Shown here: one piece after another, positions 10,341 through 21,340 of the stretch
Position numbering within the stretch: the first letter of the stretch is position 1
How the letters are laid out: every line of letters starts with the position of its first letter
Source: Rapana venosa
Taxonomy: Eukaryota; Mollusca; Gastropoda; Neogastropoda; Muricidae
Direction of reading: 5' to 3'
DNA: 64,000 nt
Assembly: GCA_028751875.1 (NCBI GenBank)
Contig: CM054143.1
Location: forward strand, 65,595,075 to 65,659,074
The notes under the pieces: model-generated
Seen by the model: the letters and a program-made list of their open reading frames with translations, nothing else
What the model was told of the DNA's origin: nothing
Database searches by the model: none
Made by a program: the position numbers and the translations under genes

Positions 10341-13059
10341 TCAGGTAGGAAATAAGTGTGTTTTGAGGCTGGATTTGAAGGAATCAAGTGAAGGCTTTTG
10401 ACGAAGTGAAAGAGGGAGGTCATTCCAGGTGGATGGACCAGAAACAGAGAAGGAGCGACGGCCAACAGTGGTTTGTTTGAATCTTGTTCGAAAGCACAAA
10501 GTATCTGCGGCTGAACGAAGGGAACGGGATGGAGTGTACAGGTGAAGACAGTTACAGAGATAAGAGGGTGGAGATTTGTGGAGACATTTGAAACAGAGGG
10601 TATTGATCTTATACTCCAGTCTTTGTGAGACAGGCAACCAGTGAAGAGATCGCAGAAGAGGAGTGATGTGTTCAGATTTTTTCTTTCTTAGGACCAGTCG
10701 AGCTGAAGAGTTTTGTATGCGTTGAAGAGAGTGGATAGATGATGCTGGTAGGCCAGCCAAAAGAGAATTACAGTAGTCTAAACGTGAAAGAATGAGAGAT
10801 GTGACAAGCTTGGAAGTTGCATCAGTGGACAGATACTTGCGAATCGCGCTTATGCGCCTTAATTGATAGTAGCAAGACTGGCAGGTCTGGGTGATGAATT
10901 TTTTCATGGAGAGTGTGTTGTCAAGAACTACTCCTAAATACTTCACAGACTTGGACAAAGGAACTGACGTATTGCCGATTTCTATTGAAGTTTTTGCGAT
11001 AGAGGAAAGTTTATGTTGGGTCCCTATGAGCATGGCTTCGGTTTTATCGGCATTAAGTTGTAACTTGTTCTGAGTCATCCAGTTTTGAATGTCTTGAAGG
11101 CAGTAGGCAGTAGGACATATTTGTCAGGAGGGAAGGCAAGTTTTCAACAGTATCGCTGCATTGAAGTTGAGTATCATCGGCATAGAAATGATGATCAATA
11201 GGTGCTTGTTTATTATATGTGAGAGTGGAGCAGTGTAGAGAGTAAAGAGAACAGGGCCCAGGACTGATCCCTGCGGGACTCCACATTCCATTTTGACAGG
11301 TTTTGATTGAATTTTGTTTACAATAACTTTCTGGAACCGGTCTGTGAGGTATGAAGTAAACCAGGTGAGGTGTGTGACATTAATGCCAAACGTATTTTGG
11401 AGGCGAGAAAGAAGAATTGAGTGATCTATGGTATCAAAGGCTGCAGATAAGTCAAGAAGAGTGAGGAGGGAGATTTTTCCTGCATCAGAAGCAAGTAGAA
11501 GTGTATCTAAAGTATGAACTAGGGTGGTTTCGGTGCTGTGGTTGGGGCGATAGGCAGACTGAAAAGTGGGAAGAAGATCATTGGAATGAAGGTGACTGTT
11601 GAGCTGTTTGAGAACTACCTTTTTCTAGTACTTTAGAGACAAAGGGTAAGTTTGAGACAGGCATATAATTCTTCAGAATGTTGGGATCGAGGTCGTGCTT
11701 TTTCAGTAGAGGTGTGACTATTGCTGTTTTAAGAGCTGATGGAAAATTTCCTGACTGAAGAGATGAGTTTACTATTTTAGTGATAATAGGCACAAGTTGT
11801 GGAAGGCATTGTGAGAAAACAGGAGCAGGTATGGGATCAAGGTCGCATGATTTTATAGTCATTTCCTTCAGAATTGTCATGATTTCTTTTTCACTTGTGG
11901 GATGGAAGGAAAAGAGAGGAGTGCCAGTGAACTGGGGGTCAGGAGGCGCAGGCTGGAATTGAGTTTGATCAAGTCTGGAGCGTATGTTTCGAACTTTGTC
12001 TGAAAAGAAGGCAGAAAATATGGATGGAAGTTCAGACAGGCTGTGGGTGTTAGGCAGAGGAGTTGTTTTTGCAGATCCAAGGAGATTTGAGGTGAGGGAA
12101 AAAAGAGATTTTATGGATGTAGCACAGAGAATTTGGGAAGAGTAGTAGTCTGTCTTTGCTGAATGGATTAAGAGTTTGACTTTGTTTATTTGTTTTCGGA
12201 AAAGCTGTTTGTTGATTTCGGTTTTTGACTTCCGCCACTGCCGTTCTAGTTGCCGGCGTTTGCGCTTCGCTATCAAGATGTCTTGGGTATACCATGGCGC
12301 ACAGGGTCTGTCAGGAAGGAGATGATCAGTAGGAGGTGCATGCTCATCAAGCAGTTGGCGGAGAATAGTGTTATAGTGATCAGAGAGGTCAGTGTGGTCA
12401 GAGGTTTGTGAAAAACGTTCGGAAGCTTGGGAAGAGAAGGTATGAATGTCTAAGGCCTTAAGATTGCGACGAGTAACATATTTCTTATTTCTGACAGGTT
12501 TTGTGATGTTGAGATGGAAAAGAATGGCGGAATGATCAGAATGCAGTTCGTCGGTGACAGAAACAGATGTGACAAGATTGAATGAAGCATTAGTAATCAG
12601 CCAGTCTAAAATATGACCAAATCTGTGCGTTGCTTCGTTTACCAGTTGGGAGAGAGAATGGTTGGACAGAGAAAGAGAAAGACGTTTGATATCTGGAGAA
12701 GACTGGTTGTCGAAATGGAAGTTGAAGTCACCAAGAATTATAAGTTTTGTGGGAGAGAGGCTGTAGTGGTCGAGGAGTGACTGGAACTCTTGGTGAAAAA
12801 GAGATGATGTTAGGTTGTTTTTACGGCTGGGAGGTGGACGGTAAAGGCAGCAGATAGTAATAGAGTGGCCAGGTAGATTGAGATTGATTTCGCAAACTTC
12901 AAAAGATTCATGTGAGAATTGAAGGTTGTGACTGAAAGAAAGAGATGGTTCCAATATGTCTTTGAAAATGATGGCAATCCCACCTCCTCGAGAGAGTCGG
13001 GGGAAAGAAATGGTTTTATATCCAGGAGGAGTCAGCTGTTTTATTTTTGTTCTTTCCAC
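10341..13059 (-). pseudogene. Endonuclease-reverse transcriptase of LINE copy A (frameshifted)
   Basis: A 493-codon frame (13,059-11,578) begins inside the endonuclease: RLSRGGGIAIIF, an LGDFNFHFDN motif, HSDHSAILF, then the linker and the start of RT (NYMPVSNLPFVSKVLE). Frameshifts then move the RT core (DLSAAFDTIDHS, CGVPQGSVLGP) into another frame. The catalytic YADD at about 11,173-11,184 is intact in a third frame. The C-terminal 245 codons (11,078-10,341) are open and end in LKTHLFPT. At least two frameshifts make it non-functional. In life such a protein nicks target DNA and reverse-transcribes the LINE RNA. Confidence 0.85.
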
Positions 13060-13060
13060 T

Positions 13061-13800
13061 TCATAACTTGGTCATGTCTGCACGCAGAAGTAGGTTTTCG
13101 GTGTCCAGTGATGTAAACAGACAGTCATCATCTTCCTGTGTAAAACTGTTATGTCTTTCCACCTGAGAATATAATATTGGGGAAGACATCTCCATGTCTG
13201 CAGGCTGAACATAGTCTTCCCCCAGTAGACTGCTATCGGTGCAGTCAGTCTGTCTGTCAGTCTGTCTGTCTGTCTGGTGGCAGCCCTCTGTCACTGGCTG
13301 TCCCCACCACTGGTGAGGAGGACAAGGTGTGAGGGGACCGTATTGCTGGTTCCTCCTCCTCCTCCTCCTCCTCCATTATTTACGGCTGGGCGTCCCCGTG
13401 CTGACAGCTGGCTGTCCTGATCCCGCTGTCCTTGGGGCAGGCTGGGTGTCGGCGATTGTCAGTCTGTCAGTGATCTGTGTTTACCATCTTCCACACTGAC
13501 GGTCTGGCGGCTCTGCAGTCTGCAGTGTAGCTCTCCCTGGCTTGACCAGCAGAGGTAGGTCACCCCTTCCTGCCGTTCACTTCGCTGTGCATTCAGCTTC
13601 CTGAGATCGTCACTTATGAAGACTTTGGAGTTCTGCGGTTTCAATTTTCTTCTTTTCTTGAATGGCCTGTTTTGCTCTTGATGGAATTTGTCTACTCTGT
13701 GAGCGACGATGATGTGGTCAGGGAGAAGTGATGTGACACCCCGCTTTCTTTGTAGAAATGCAGTCACTTTTGTTTCCGTTTCTATTGCTGTCTCTCTTTG
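13061..13800 (-). other. Region between two LINEs with a possible ORF1-like fragment
   Basis: The minus-strand frame at 13,767-13,459 (102 codons) reads AHRVDKFHQ, a basic FKKRRKLK patch and VFISDDLRKLNAQR. Weakly, this recalls the C-terminal region of L1/Tx1 ORF1 proteins (an AHRxG motif followed by a V-EDL-P-like motif). No other support was found, and it could be chance. Simple repeats of TGTC at 13,248-13,276 and TCC at 13,350-13,373 are also present. Confidence 0.25.
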
Positions 13801-14026
13801 CCTGACTCATGTAGCCTTTTGATTATGTCTAAAACCAAGAGACCAGGAATGCATATCTTAAACAATCTATTCTGTGCTGCCACCATTATAGGATTTATAA
13901 TAATAATAATAATAAATGGAACTTATATAGCGCTGTATCTTGCACAGACAAATCAAAGCGCTTGCACTCAACTCATTCTTACACAGTCATGCAACCAATA
14001 GCAAGTAATAGTTCTAACAAGTCCAA

Positions 14027-14071
14027 ATGCACACACACACACACACACCACACACACACACACACACACAG
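14027..14071. repeat. (CA)n microsatellite inside LINE 3' UTR
   Basis: CA dinucleotides interrupted once by CC, at the same place in the LINE 3' UTR as in copies A, C and the 49.6-kb fragment. Confidence 0.95.
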
Positions 14072-14153
14072 GTTATACACTTTGGCAAGGTGATGGAATC
14101 TTTGGCTGTTGAAAAGCAGGGATAGCTATGAAATGAAACAGGAGAGGAAATTC

Positions 14154-15669
14154 TTAGGTTTGAAACAAATATGTCTTGAGGCCAGATTGAAAAGTGTCAC
14201 AAGAAGGTCTTTGGCGAAGAGAGATAGGGAGGCCATTCCAAATCGATGGACCAGAAACAGAGAAAGAGCGACGGCCAACAGTGGACTGGTTGAATCTAGG
14301 TATTTGTAAGCACAAGGAATCTGCAGCAGAGCGAAGGGAACGAGAAGGGGTGTACAGGTGGAGACATTCACAGAGGTAGGAGGGTGCTGTTTTGTGGAGA
14401 CATTTGTAACAGAGGGTACTGATCTTATAGTTTATTCTCTGTGGCACAGGCAGCCAGTGGAGAGATCGCAAGAGAGGGGTAATGTGCTCAGATTTTTTCT
14501 TTCTGAGAACTAGTCGAGCTGCAGAGTTTTGAATACGTTGAAGGGAGTGGATAGATGATGCTGGCAGACCAGCCAAAAGAGAATTGCAATAGTCCAGACG
14601 TGAAAGAATGAGAGATGCCACGAGTTTTGATGTTGCGTCTGTGGACAGGTACTTTCGAATTGCACTAATACGCCGTAATTGATAGAAGCACGACTGGCAG
14701 GTCTGGGTGATGAATTTTTGCATAGAGAGTATGTTGTCAATAATGACCCCTAGATACTTTACAGCAGTGGATAGAGGGACTGATGCATTGCCGAATTCTA
14801 TTGAAGCTGTTGTAATGGAAGAGAGTTTGTTTTTGGTCCCTACAAGCATGGCTTCAGTTTTATCAGCGTTTAGTTGTAACTTGTTCTTTATCATCCAGTT
14901 TTGGATATCTTGAAAGCAGTAGGCCATATTTATCAAGAGAGAAGGCAGATTTTCAGGTGTGTCACTGCTTAGAATCTGTGTCATCTGCATAAAAGTGATG
15001 GTTGATCTGATGACGGTTAATTATATGTGACAGTGGAGCGGTGTAGAGAGTGAAAAGAACAGGGCCCAGAACTGATCCCTGCGGGACTCCACATTCCAGT
15101 CTGGCAGGTACTGACTGAATCTTATTTACTGTGACTGTCTGGAATCGGTCAGTCAGGTATGAGCTAAACCAGGTGAGGGCCGTACCAGTAACACCAAACG
15201 TTTCTTGAAGACGGGAGAGAAGGATAGAGTGGTCAATAGAGTCGAAGGCTGCAGATAAGTCGAGTAGAGTGAGGAGGGAGATTTTCCCTGAGTCAGAAGC
15301 AAGTAGGAGCATGTTTAAGGTGTGAACTAGGGTGGTTTCAGTGCTGTGGTTGGCGCGATAGGCAGACTGAAACGCAGGAAGAAGACTGTTGGAGAGAAGG
15401 TGGTTGTTGAGCTGTTTCAGAACTACTCTTTCAAGGACTTTAGAGATAAGAGGAAGGTTGGAAACAGGTCTGTAATTCTTCAGAATGTTAGGGTCAAGGT
15501 CATGCTTTTTGAGTAATGGTGTGACTAAAGCAGTTTTGAGAGCTGAAGGAACATTTCCAGAAACAAGAGATGAGTTTACTATCTTTGTGATAGTAGGTAT
15601 AAGCTGTGGCAGGCACTGTGCGAAAAGAGAAGCAGGTATGGGGTCGAGATCGCAGGATTTTATGGTCAT
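14154..15669 (-). pseudogene. Reverse transcriptase of LINE copy B (one frameshift at the active site)
   Basis: The frame 15,669-14,962 (235 codons) covers RT from MTIKSCDLDPIPAS through NYRPVSNLP, DLSAAFDSIDHS, ECGVPQGSVLGPVLF and HHFYADDT. The YADD codons are at about 14,980-14,991. The frame is lost immediately after that and resumes in the overlapping frame 14,990-14,154 (278 codons), which carries the C-terminal domain to LKTYLFQT. A single small indel therefore separates two long open halves. This suggests a fairly young insertion, or an assembly indel. Confidence 0.85.
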
Positions 15670-15756
15670 TCCTTTCAGAATTGTCTCGATTTCTTTCTCG
15701 CTTGCTGGATGAAAGGACAGGAGAGGAGTGCCAGAAAATTGAGGATCACAAATTAC

Positions 15757-16070
15757 AGGCTATGACAGAATTGCCTGTCAGTACAAAGGACACCTCAGCA
15801 GGGCTGTTCAGTTTGTTTGATGCATGTTCCACAGTTTTCTCCACATCCTTCGGATGAGACTATAAACCGAGGCCCCGTGTGCGAACGCACGCAGAACATC
15901 TTGCGCACACGTTAAATCCTGTTCTGCTTTTCATAAGAGTAGGCCACTTTGTGCCGGTGGGAACAGATGACAGAATTTACAAAACTGCATACACATGGGG
16001 ACTGGATGTAAAAAAGCACATAAGTGCTTATTCCATCATCCTCGATATAAAAGAATAAAAAAAAAAACCC
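15757..16070 (+). mobile_element. SINE body with tail type 1 (plus strand)
   Basis: The body at 15,858-15,985 (GGATGAGACTATAAACCGAG, GTGTGCGAACGCACGC, GTTAAATCCTGTTCTGC, GGTGGGAACAGATGACAG) is the inverted equivalent of 16,742-16,870. The 3' end carries AAAGCACATAAGTGCTTATT followed by ATCCTCGATATAAAAGAATA and an A-run. The same tail occurs, inverted, at 32,774-32,815. The tRNA-like head is not recognisable. Confidence 0.7.
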
Positions 16071-16589
16071 CAAAAAATCAAACATGTTACTCTTTGTGAG
16101 GTTTCATGTTGAAGCGGGCTTGAGACTTTTGACGAGTCAGGGAATTACTTTTGGAGATGGAAATCATATTTTATACCTTCAGGGTTATCTTGCCCCTGAC
16201 TTTGCTCTGAAAGGACTTTAAAACGATTTTCCACGGACACATTGATGATCTCAGTTTTTTGTTGATCATTCTCAACACTGACAGCATGTGACTTAAGAGA
16301 ATGATTAGGGATTTTGTCATTCATTGTGGTGTGTCATGTAATGGAAGGGATAGAGAATTTGAAACGCACTCCAATTCCCCATAAACCTTTAGGATTTGTC
16401 CATTTCACCAAGGGGAGAAGAATCACGTTGTGTACACACATTGTTCCTAGGCATGATTTCTACTTTGCTTGTTTTAGCTGGGAGAATACTGAACCTATAA
16501 CAGATGTTAATGTGTGGTTTTCTTCGGTAATTTTGTTGAGTGTTGTGCGCACGTGAGAGACACTGTCAAAACATCAATTAGAGACTGAA
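16071..16589. other. Unclassified 0.5 kb between two SINEs
   Basis: Moderately complex sequence without a supported frame. Minus-strand translations look weakly protein-like but are broken by stops, and no motif was recognised. It may be another decayed element. Confidence 0.3.
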
Positions 16590-16990
16590 ATGATAATAAT
16601 AATAATAATGATAATAATAAGAATAATAATAATAATAATACTAATGTATGGAATTTATATAGCGCTGAATCTTGTAAAGCAACAAATCAAAGCGCTCAGG
16701 TTTAAAAAAAAATTATGCGTGTGTATTCGGTTTTTTAAATTTTGTCATCTGTTCCCACGGGCACACAATGGCCTACTCTTTCGAACAGCAGAACAGGATT
16801 TAACGTGTGCGCAAGATGTTCTGCATGCGTTCGCACACGGGGCCTCGGTTTATTGTCTCATCCAAAGGATTTTGACATTCAGTTCGATTTTTTTGTCAAA
16901 CTGGGAAGAAAGGGCGAGGCTGGGAATCGAACCCAGAACCTCACGGTTTACTTGTTGGCAGGCAAACGTCTTAACCATCCTGCCACCTTC
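16590..16990 (-). mobile_element. tRNA-derived SINE with an L2-type tail
   Basis: On the minus strand, 16,987-16,921 forms a tRNA-like head. The A box TGGTTAAGACG is at 16,977-16,967 and the B box GGTTCGATTCC at 16,933-16,923; both match the polymerase III consensus (TRGYNNARNNG and GGTTCGANTCC). The SINE body follows at 16,870-16,742. The 3' end at 16,696-16,649 is nearly identical to the 3' end of the L2-like LINE copy A (10,087-10,139) and is followed by AAT-type repeats. Such LINE-derived tails let partner LINE enzymes mobilise a SINE. Confidence 0.85.
16923..16977 (-). promoter_or_regulatory. Internal polymerase III promoter (A and B boxes) of the SINE
   Basis: The A box at 16,977-16,967 fits TRGYNNARNNG at all constrained positions, and the B box at 16,933-16,923 fits GGTTCGANTCC exactly. 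The spacing of 33 bases between boxes is normal for a tRNA-type promoter. Whether it is still active is unknown. Confidence 0.7.
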
Positions 16991-17473
16991 CTTCTTGATG
17001 ATGCTACTCTGTAATCTGGAATAAAAAGTCAGTATCACAGTCTGACTGACTAGCATCAGACAAAGACTTGTTTCAGTACGCTGTAGTTTCTCATAATTAT
17101 AGTCTTGCTCCCATGCCGAGATGGGCACAGGGTTCGTCTGTGATGGCGGGTTTTTTGTTTTTAAAAAATTTCACTTGTGTTGGAGTTGGTTTTGGGATGA
17201 CTTTGTTTCACGATGAGCTGTGGAATTGGGAGTTTTAATTAAGTCAGAAACACGCTGGTTCTCACCTCCAGGAGCAGCACGATCACTCTCAAGTGCTTAT
17301 CTAATGCTCTTTCAAGGGTTGCCGTAATGGTAAACGCAAACGCAAGTTTATTTTACGAGGGTAATAGAATAAGTTACAAAGACTTTTTTTCATCCAGCCC
17401 TCAACATGAAAAAAAGACGTTTGCAAGAGAAAAAAAAAGCAAAGAATGCAAATGATTACACATACACGCATGA

Positions 17474-17529
<56 letters not shown>

Positions 17530-17530
17530 G
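17474..17530. repeat. (GA)n(GACA)n microsatellite
   Basis: GA repeats pass into GACA repeats, flanked by non-repetitive DNA. Confidence 0.95.
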
Positions 17531-17802
17531 GAGAGTTTTCAAAAAACATAGATTACATTATGTGGAAATAGCTCTAATGCACAACCATGTAACAAAATTT
17601 GGATGGAATGTACTGGTGACAAATCCTCTCCACACGTGTCACCCAAATGAATAGACAAACTAGCAGTTTAACAGTAAAACTGACATACCACCGAACAGAA
17701 AAACAGAATTAAACAAAGCATACCACTTAATTGCATGCCACTAAGTAGAAATTGTTGATCAATACATTTGGGGAGAAAATGATGCCAGGTTTGTATTTTT
17801 CA

Positions 17803-20480
17803 TTAAAAAGTCATGATACATTTATAAAAAAATCTTTGATGGTTTGTTTCTATTTTTAAAAAGACAGGAAGTCTATTCCAGAGCCAGCTTCGAGAATACG
17901 AAAGACTTGTTTTGAATAATGTAATTCTAGGCAAAGGAAGATCAACAGTGTGTGAGTGTCTGAATTCATTAACTGTAAACATGTTTCTTAGTGATGGTGG
18001 GACAATGCTATGAAAAATTTTATGCATTAGAATTCCTTTGTTGAACAGTTGTTTGGATAGTCAGCATCTGTTAACGAGAATGACTTATCTAATAGAAGTT
18101 TAACAGCACCTTTTGTGGAGTCTGGTAATAAATTTAGTTAAGTTTTTGCTTGCCAGATCCCATAGTGTGGAAGCATAATCTATGTTTGACTGAATATATG
18201 AATAAAAGAATATTTTTCTTGCGTGCAGAGACAGAAAGTGTTTTATTTTCCGTAGTTGAAATATTTTTTAAGCAATACTTTTAGATACATTTTTAATGTG
18301 CTCTGACCAAGATAAACTGTTATCAATAGTTAATCCTAATAATCTATGACTTGAGTTTTCTACTATTATATCATCAATTATATAGAGTGTTGGTTTAACT
18401 ATGTTGAGATTGACGTTTTTGCCTAGTTGAAACAAGCATAAATTTTGTTTTATTAGAATTGAGTGCCATGTGATTCATATATGTACATTTGACAAGAATA
18501 TCGATGTTTTCTTGCATCTCTCGAAAGACCTGGTATGGATCCATATGGGTGGTGTCAATGGTGGTGTCATGAGCAAATAGTTCACAGGATGTTTTGATAG
18601 ATAAAGATAAGGCATTGATATACAGAGAGAATAGCAGAGGACCAAGAACGGATCCCTGAGGAATACCATAAGTATTTGGTAGGTAATTAGAAAAACAATT
18701 GTTGAGATATACTTTTTGTTTTCTGTTAGATAGAAAGGAATAAATAAGTTCAAGGGCATTAGGAGATAGGTTATAGACAGCTAATTTTTTTAAGAGGAGG
18801 TTGTGTTCAAGGACGTCAAATGCCTTAGCAAAGTCAACAAAAAGAACTCCGGTAAATTGGTTTTTGTTTATATTGGATAGCCATCTTTCAGTGAGTTTTA
18901 ATAATGCTGTATCGCACGAATGATTGGCTCTAAATCCAGACTGGTTGGGATGTAAGAGTGCTGTTCTAAAGGCTTTGAAAGTGTTGACAAAATGGATAGA
19001 TGTTTATAATTGGAAGGGTCAGCAGTCTTTCCCGATTTGAACAATGGAACTTCTTTGGCTTGCTTTAATATATTTGGAATTGTGTTTTTACATATGCAAA
19101 GATTATAGATATATGTAAGTGTGTCTGTTATTACAGGAGGCAAGTTTTAAAATAATACTATCCAGTCCATCTAGTCCAAGTGTTGCTGTTTGTTTTAAAC
19201 CTTTTAGGGAAATTAACACATCATGGACACTAACAGGTGTAATGTTCAGCTTTGAAAAAATGTTGTGATTGGAACAAAAGTTTTTCAGGTCTTGTAAATC
19301 GTTGCTATCTGAATTGTTTACAATTACCTGATCTGATACTGTAGAAAAATGATGATTCAGTTCATTAGCTGATATATCTTTAATGTTATTTGAAGCATTA
19401 TTTATATTTTTATTTGTTAGTTTATTGATGGTCTTCCAAATGGTCTTACTATCTTTTGTTTCTACCAACTAGCTGTTCAAAGTGTTTCTTTTTTTCTACT
19501 CTCAAAGACTAGTAACATAATTTCTTTGCTTTTTGTATTCTTCATGAGATCCTCTTTTTAACAGGTTATCTCTTAAATGAATATTTTCTTGAACTTGTTT
19601 AGCGAGCCATGGTGGTTTAATTAGGTATTTCACTCTTTTTGTCTGAAGAGGAGCATGTTTATTGTAAATGCCACAGAAAATCTGACACCATAGTTCATTG
19701 GTCCACTGATATACATTGTTAAGGGGGGAGTTTAAAAGATCTTGTAGGAAATTATCAGTATCAAATTTAGAAAACATTCTATATGTAATCATTGTATGAT
19801 TGAGATGGGGTGCTTTTACTCCTCTTTTGGACCAAGTGATACAGACTGAAAAATGGTCGCTACAACCAAAAACTGGAACAGCTATATCAACAGTAGTATT
19901 AGAATTGGTAGTATAAACATGGTCTATTAAAGTTTTCGAAGTTTTGATGATACGTGTTGGTGTGTGTATCAACTGTTTCAAATTGAATAACTCGAATGTT
20001 TCCGTCCATTCGTTATTTGTTTTTATCAAATCCATGTTTAAGTCCCCTAACTGTATTATATCCTTTGAATCCTCATTGATATTTTCCATCATATCTATAT
20101 ATCGATTAATCCAATTAACATTTTCAGCAGGGTTTCTGTACAGAAAACACAGAAGAAGTGGTTGAGTATGTTTGATTTTGATTTCTATCCAAATCGTTTC
20201 TATGGTATGCTGCTCTAAATCTATTAATCTTTTAAATTGAATTGAATTATGAATATAAACTGTTAAACCAGTTTCGTGAACATTTTGGGGGTCTCTACGA
20301 ATGATGGTATAACCTGGTATGGAAATATTATTATCGGAAATACGAGGATTTAAATGTTTCAGAAAAACCAAAAATATGGAAGCTTTTTCCAGAATTTGAT
20401 AGGATTGCAGGTATTTCTGTTAATCTCTTTATCGTATGATTGATATTTCAGTGCCCTATACGAAAATTTGTTTTGTTAGC
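17803..20480 (-). pseudogene. ORF2: endonuclease-reverse transcriptase of the CR1-type LINE
   Basis: The endonuclease begins near 20,480 (FRIGH, then a stop where tryptophan is expected, then NIN). The main endonuclease frame is 20,371-19,502, with IQLGDLNMDL, TLIDHVYT and CSDHFSVCITWSK. The linker and start of RT lie at 19,468-19,103 (SANELNHHF, TLGLDGLDS). RT continues in shifted frames with PLFKSGKTADPSNYKHLSIL. A TYGIPQGSVLGPLLFSLYIN block lies near 18,625-18,675. The catalytic box reads FAHD (18,566-18,577) instead of the F/YADD needed for metal binding. The C-terminal part ends at 17,803. Multiple frameshifts confirm inactivation. Confidence 0.8.
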
Positions 20481-20841
20481 CAAGAGTTATTTTTTCCAGA
20501 CATGGTAGGTGTAAATTACTTTTATATACAATTTTAGGAATAAAAAGAAACTATGAATAAGTAAAGCAGATAGTGTAAATTACCCCAAAAACTGATATCT
20601 GAAAAAGGGTAGTGGATAGTGAATAGCTCAAAAGTAAGAAATGAAATGAAATTATTTTGAAAGGAAAAACACACAAAAGACAACAAAAGGAAAAATTAAG
20701 AAAAGAGAACTAGTTAATCTGAAATAGACCAGATTACAAAAAATTTCCCAAATTAAACAAGAGGTAACCAAACCTCTTGCAGCTTCAACACTGAAAAAGC
20801 TATGTTATTAAGCAGCCAAACAGTACATGTACACATATGCA

Positions 20842-20846
<5 letters not shown>

Positions 20847-20877
<31 letters not shown>
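20847..20877. repeat. (TA)n microsatellite
   Basis: A pure TA run between the two ORFs of the CR1-type LINE. Confidence 0.95.
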
Positions 20878-20880
<3 letters not shown>

Positions 20881-21340
20881 GGTATATTATAGATGAAAAT
20901 CACAATATTCCAAATCACTGTTCAAATATCGCATAGCCTACGGAGTATCAGGAGCCATAACAGTCAGTGTCACATATCAAATCATTCAACAATCAAAAAG
21001 TCAGACTGCTGCCACCCCAATGGTGGGGGTTACAAAAAACAAAAACAAAGGGGTCACAGCACATACTATTTTATGCTGGATATGTGTATGGAATCTTCTT
21101 AGGTATTGGATTAGAAGGGATGGAAAGAGGGTTCCGTGCATAGGGGTGAACGTAGTCTCTGAAGGGAGAGCGGTAATTTGGAAACTCATGGCATTGGATT
21201 AGCCAATTCTGAATGGGGACGTAAAGGAGGTGTAATATGAGGATACATTAGAAAAGGGCCTGGGAAACTGATTCTAGGATCTCTACGACTTGGAAACAAA
21301 TGAGGACTTTTAAAAGACGAATGAGAAGAGAGAATAGGAA

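Larger units (their letters stand above)
10063..13060 (-). mobile_element. L2-like LINE, copy A
   Basis: A minus-strand element about 3.0 kb long. From right to left: endonuclease, RT, C-terminal domain, 3' UTR with an embedded (CA)n, a tail with the TTATATAGCGCTGAATC signature, and terminal AAT repeats (10,063-10,086). The GCGCTATATAA-type tail followed by ATT repeats is typical of L2-clade elements in fish and invertebrates. The right boundary is set where similarity to copy C (40.7 kb) is lost. The first part of the endonuclease is missing. Confidence 0.85.
13896..15757 (-). mobile_element. L2-like LINE, copy B (5'-truncated)
   Basis: Aligned with copy A from the AAT tail (13,896-13,916) through the 3' UTR, the C-terminus and most of RT. 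Similarity stops abruptly at about 15,757, just after the GGAGTGCCAGAAAATTGAGG block, where a SINE body begins. The endonuclease is absent, so this is a 5'-truncated insertion. Confidence 0.85.

Noticed and set aside
16921..16987. Genuine tRNA gene
   Set aside because: A and B boxes are present but the acceptor and anticodon stems do not pair properly, and SINE body and tail follow directly. The same applies to 60,440-60,510.
20847..20877. TA repeat as a promoter TATA region for the LINE
   Set aside because: LINE promoters are internal and 5' of ORF1. This lies between the ORFs and is a simple microsatellite.
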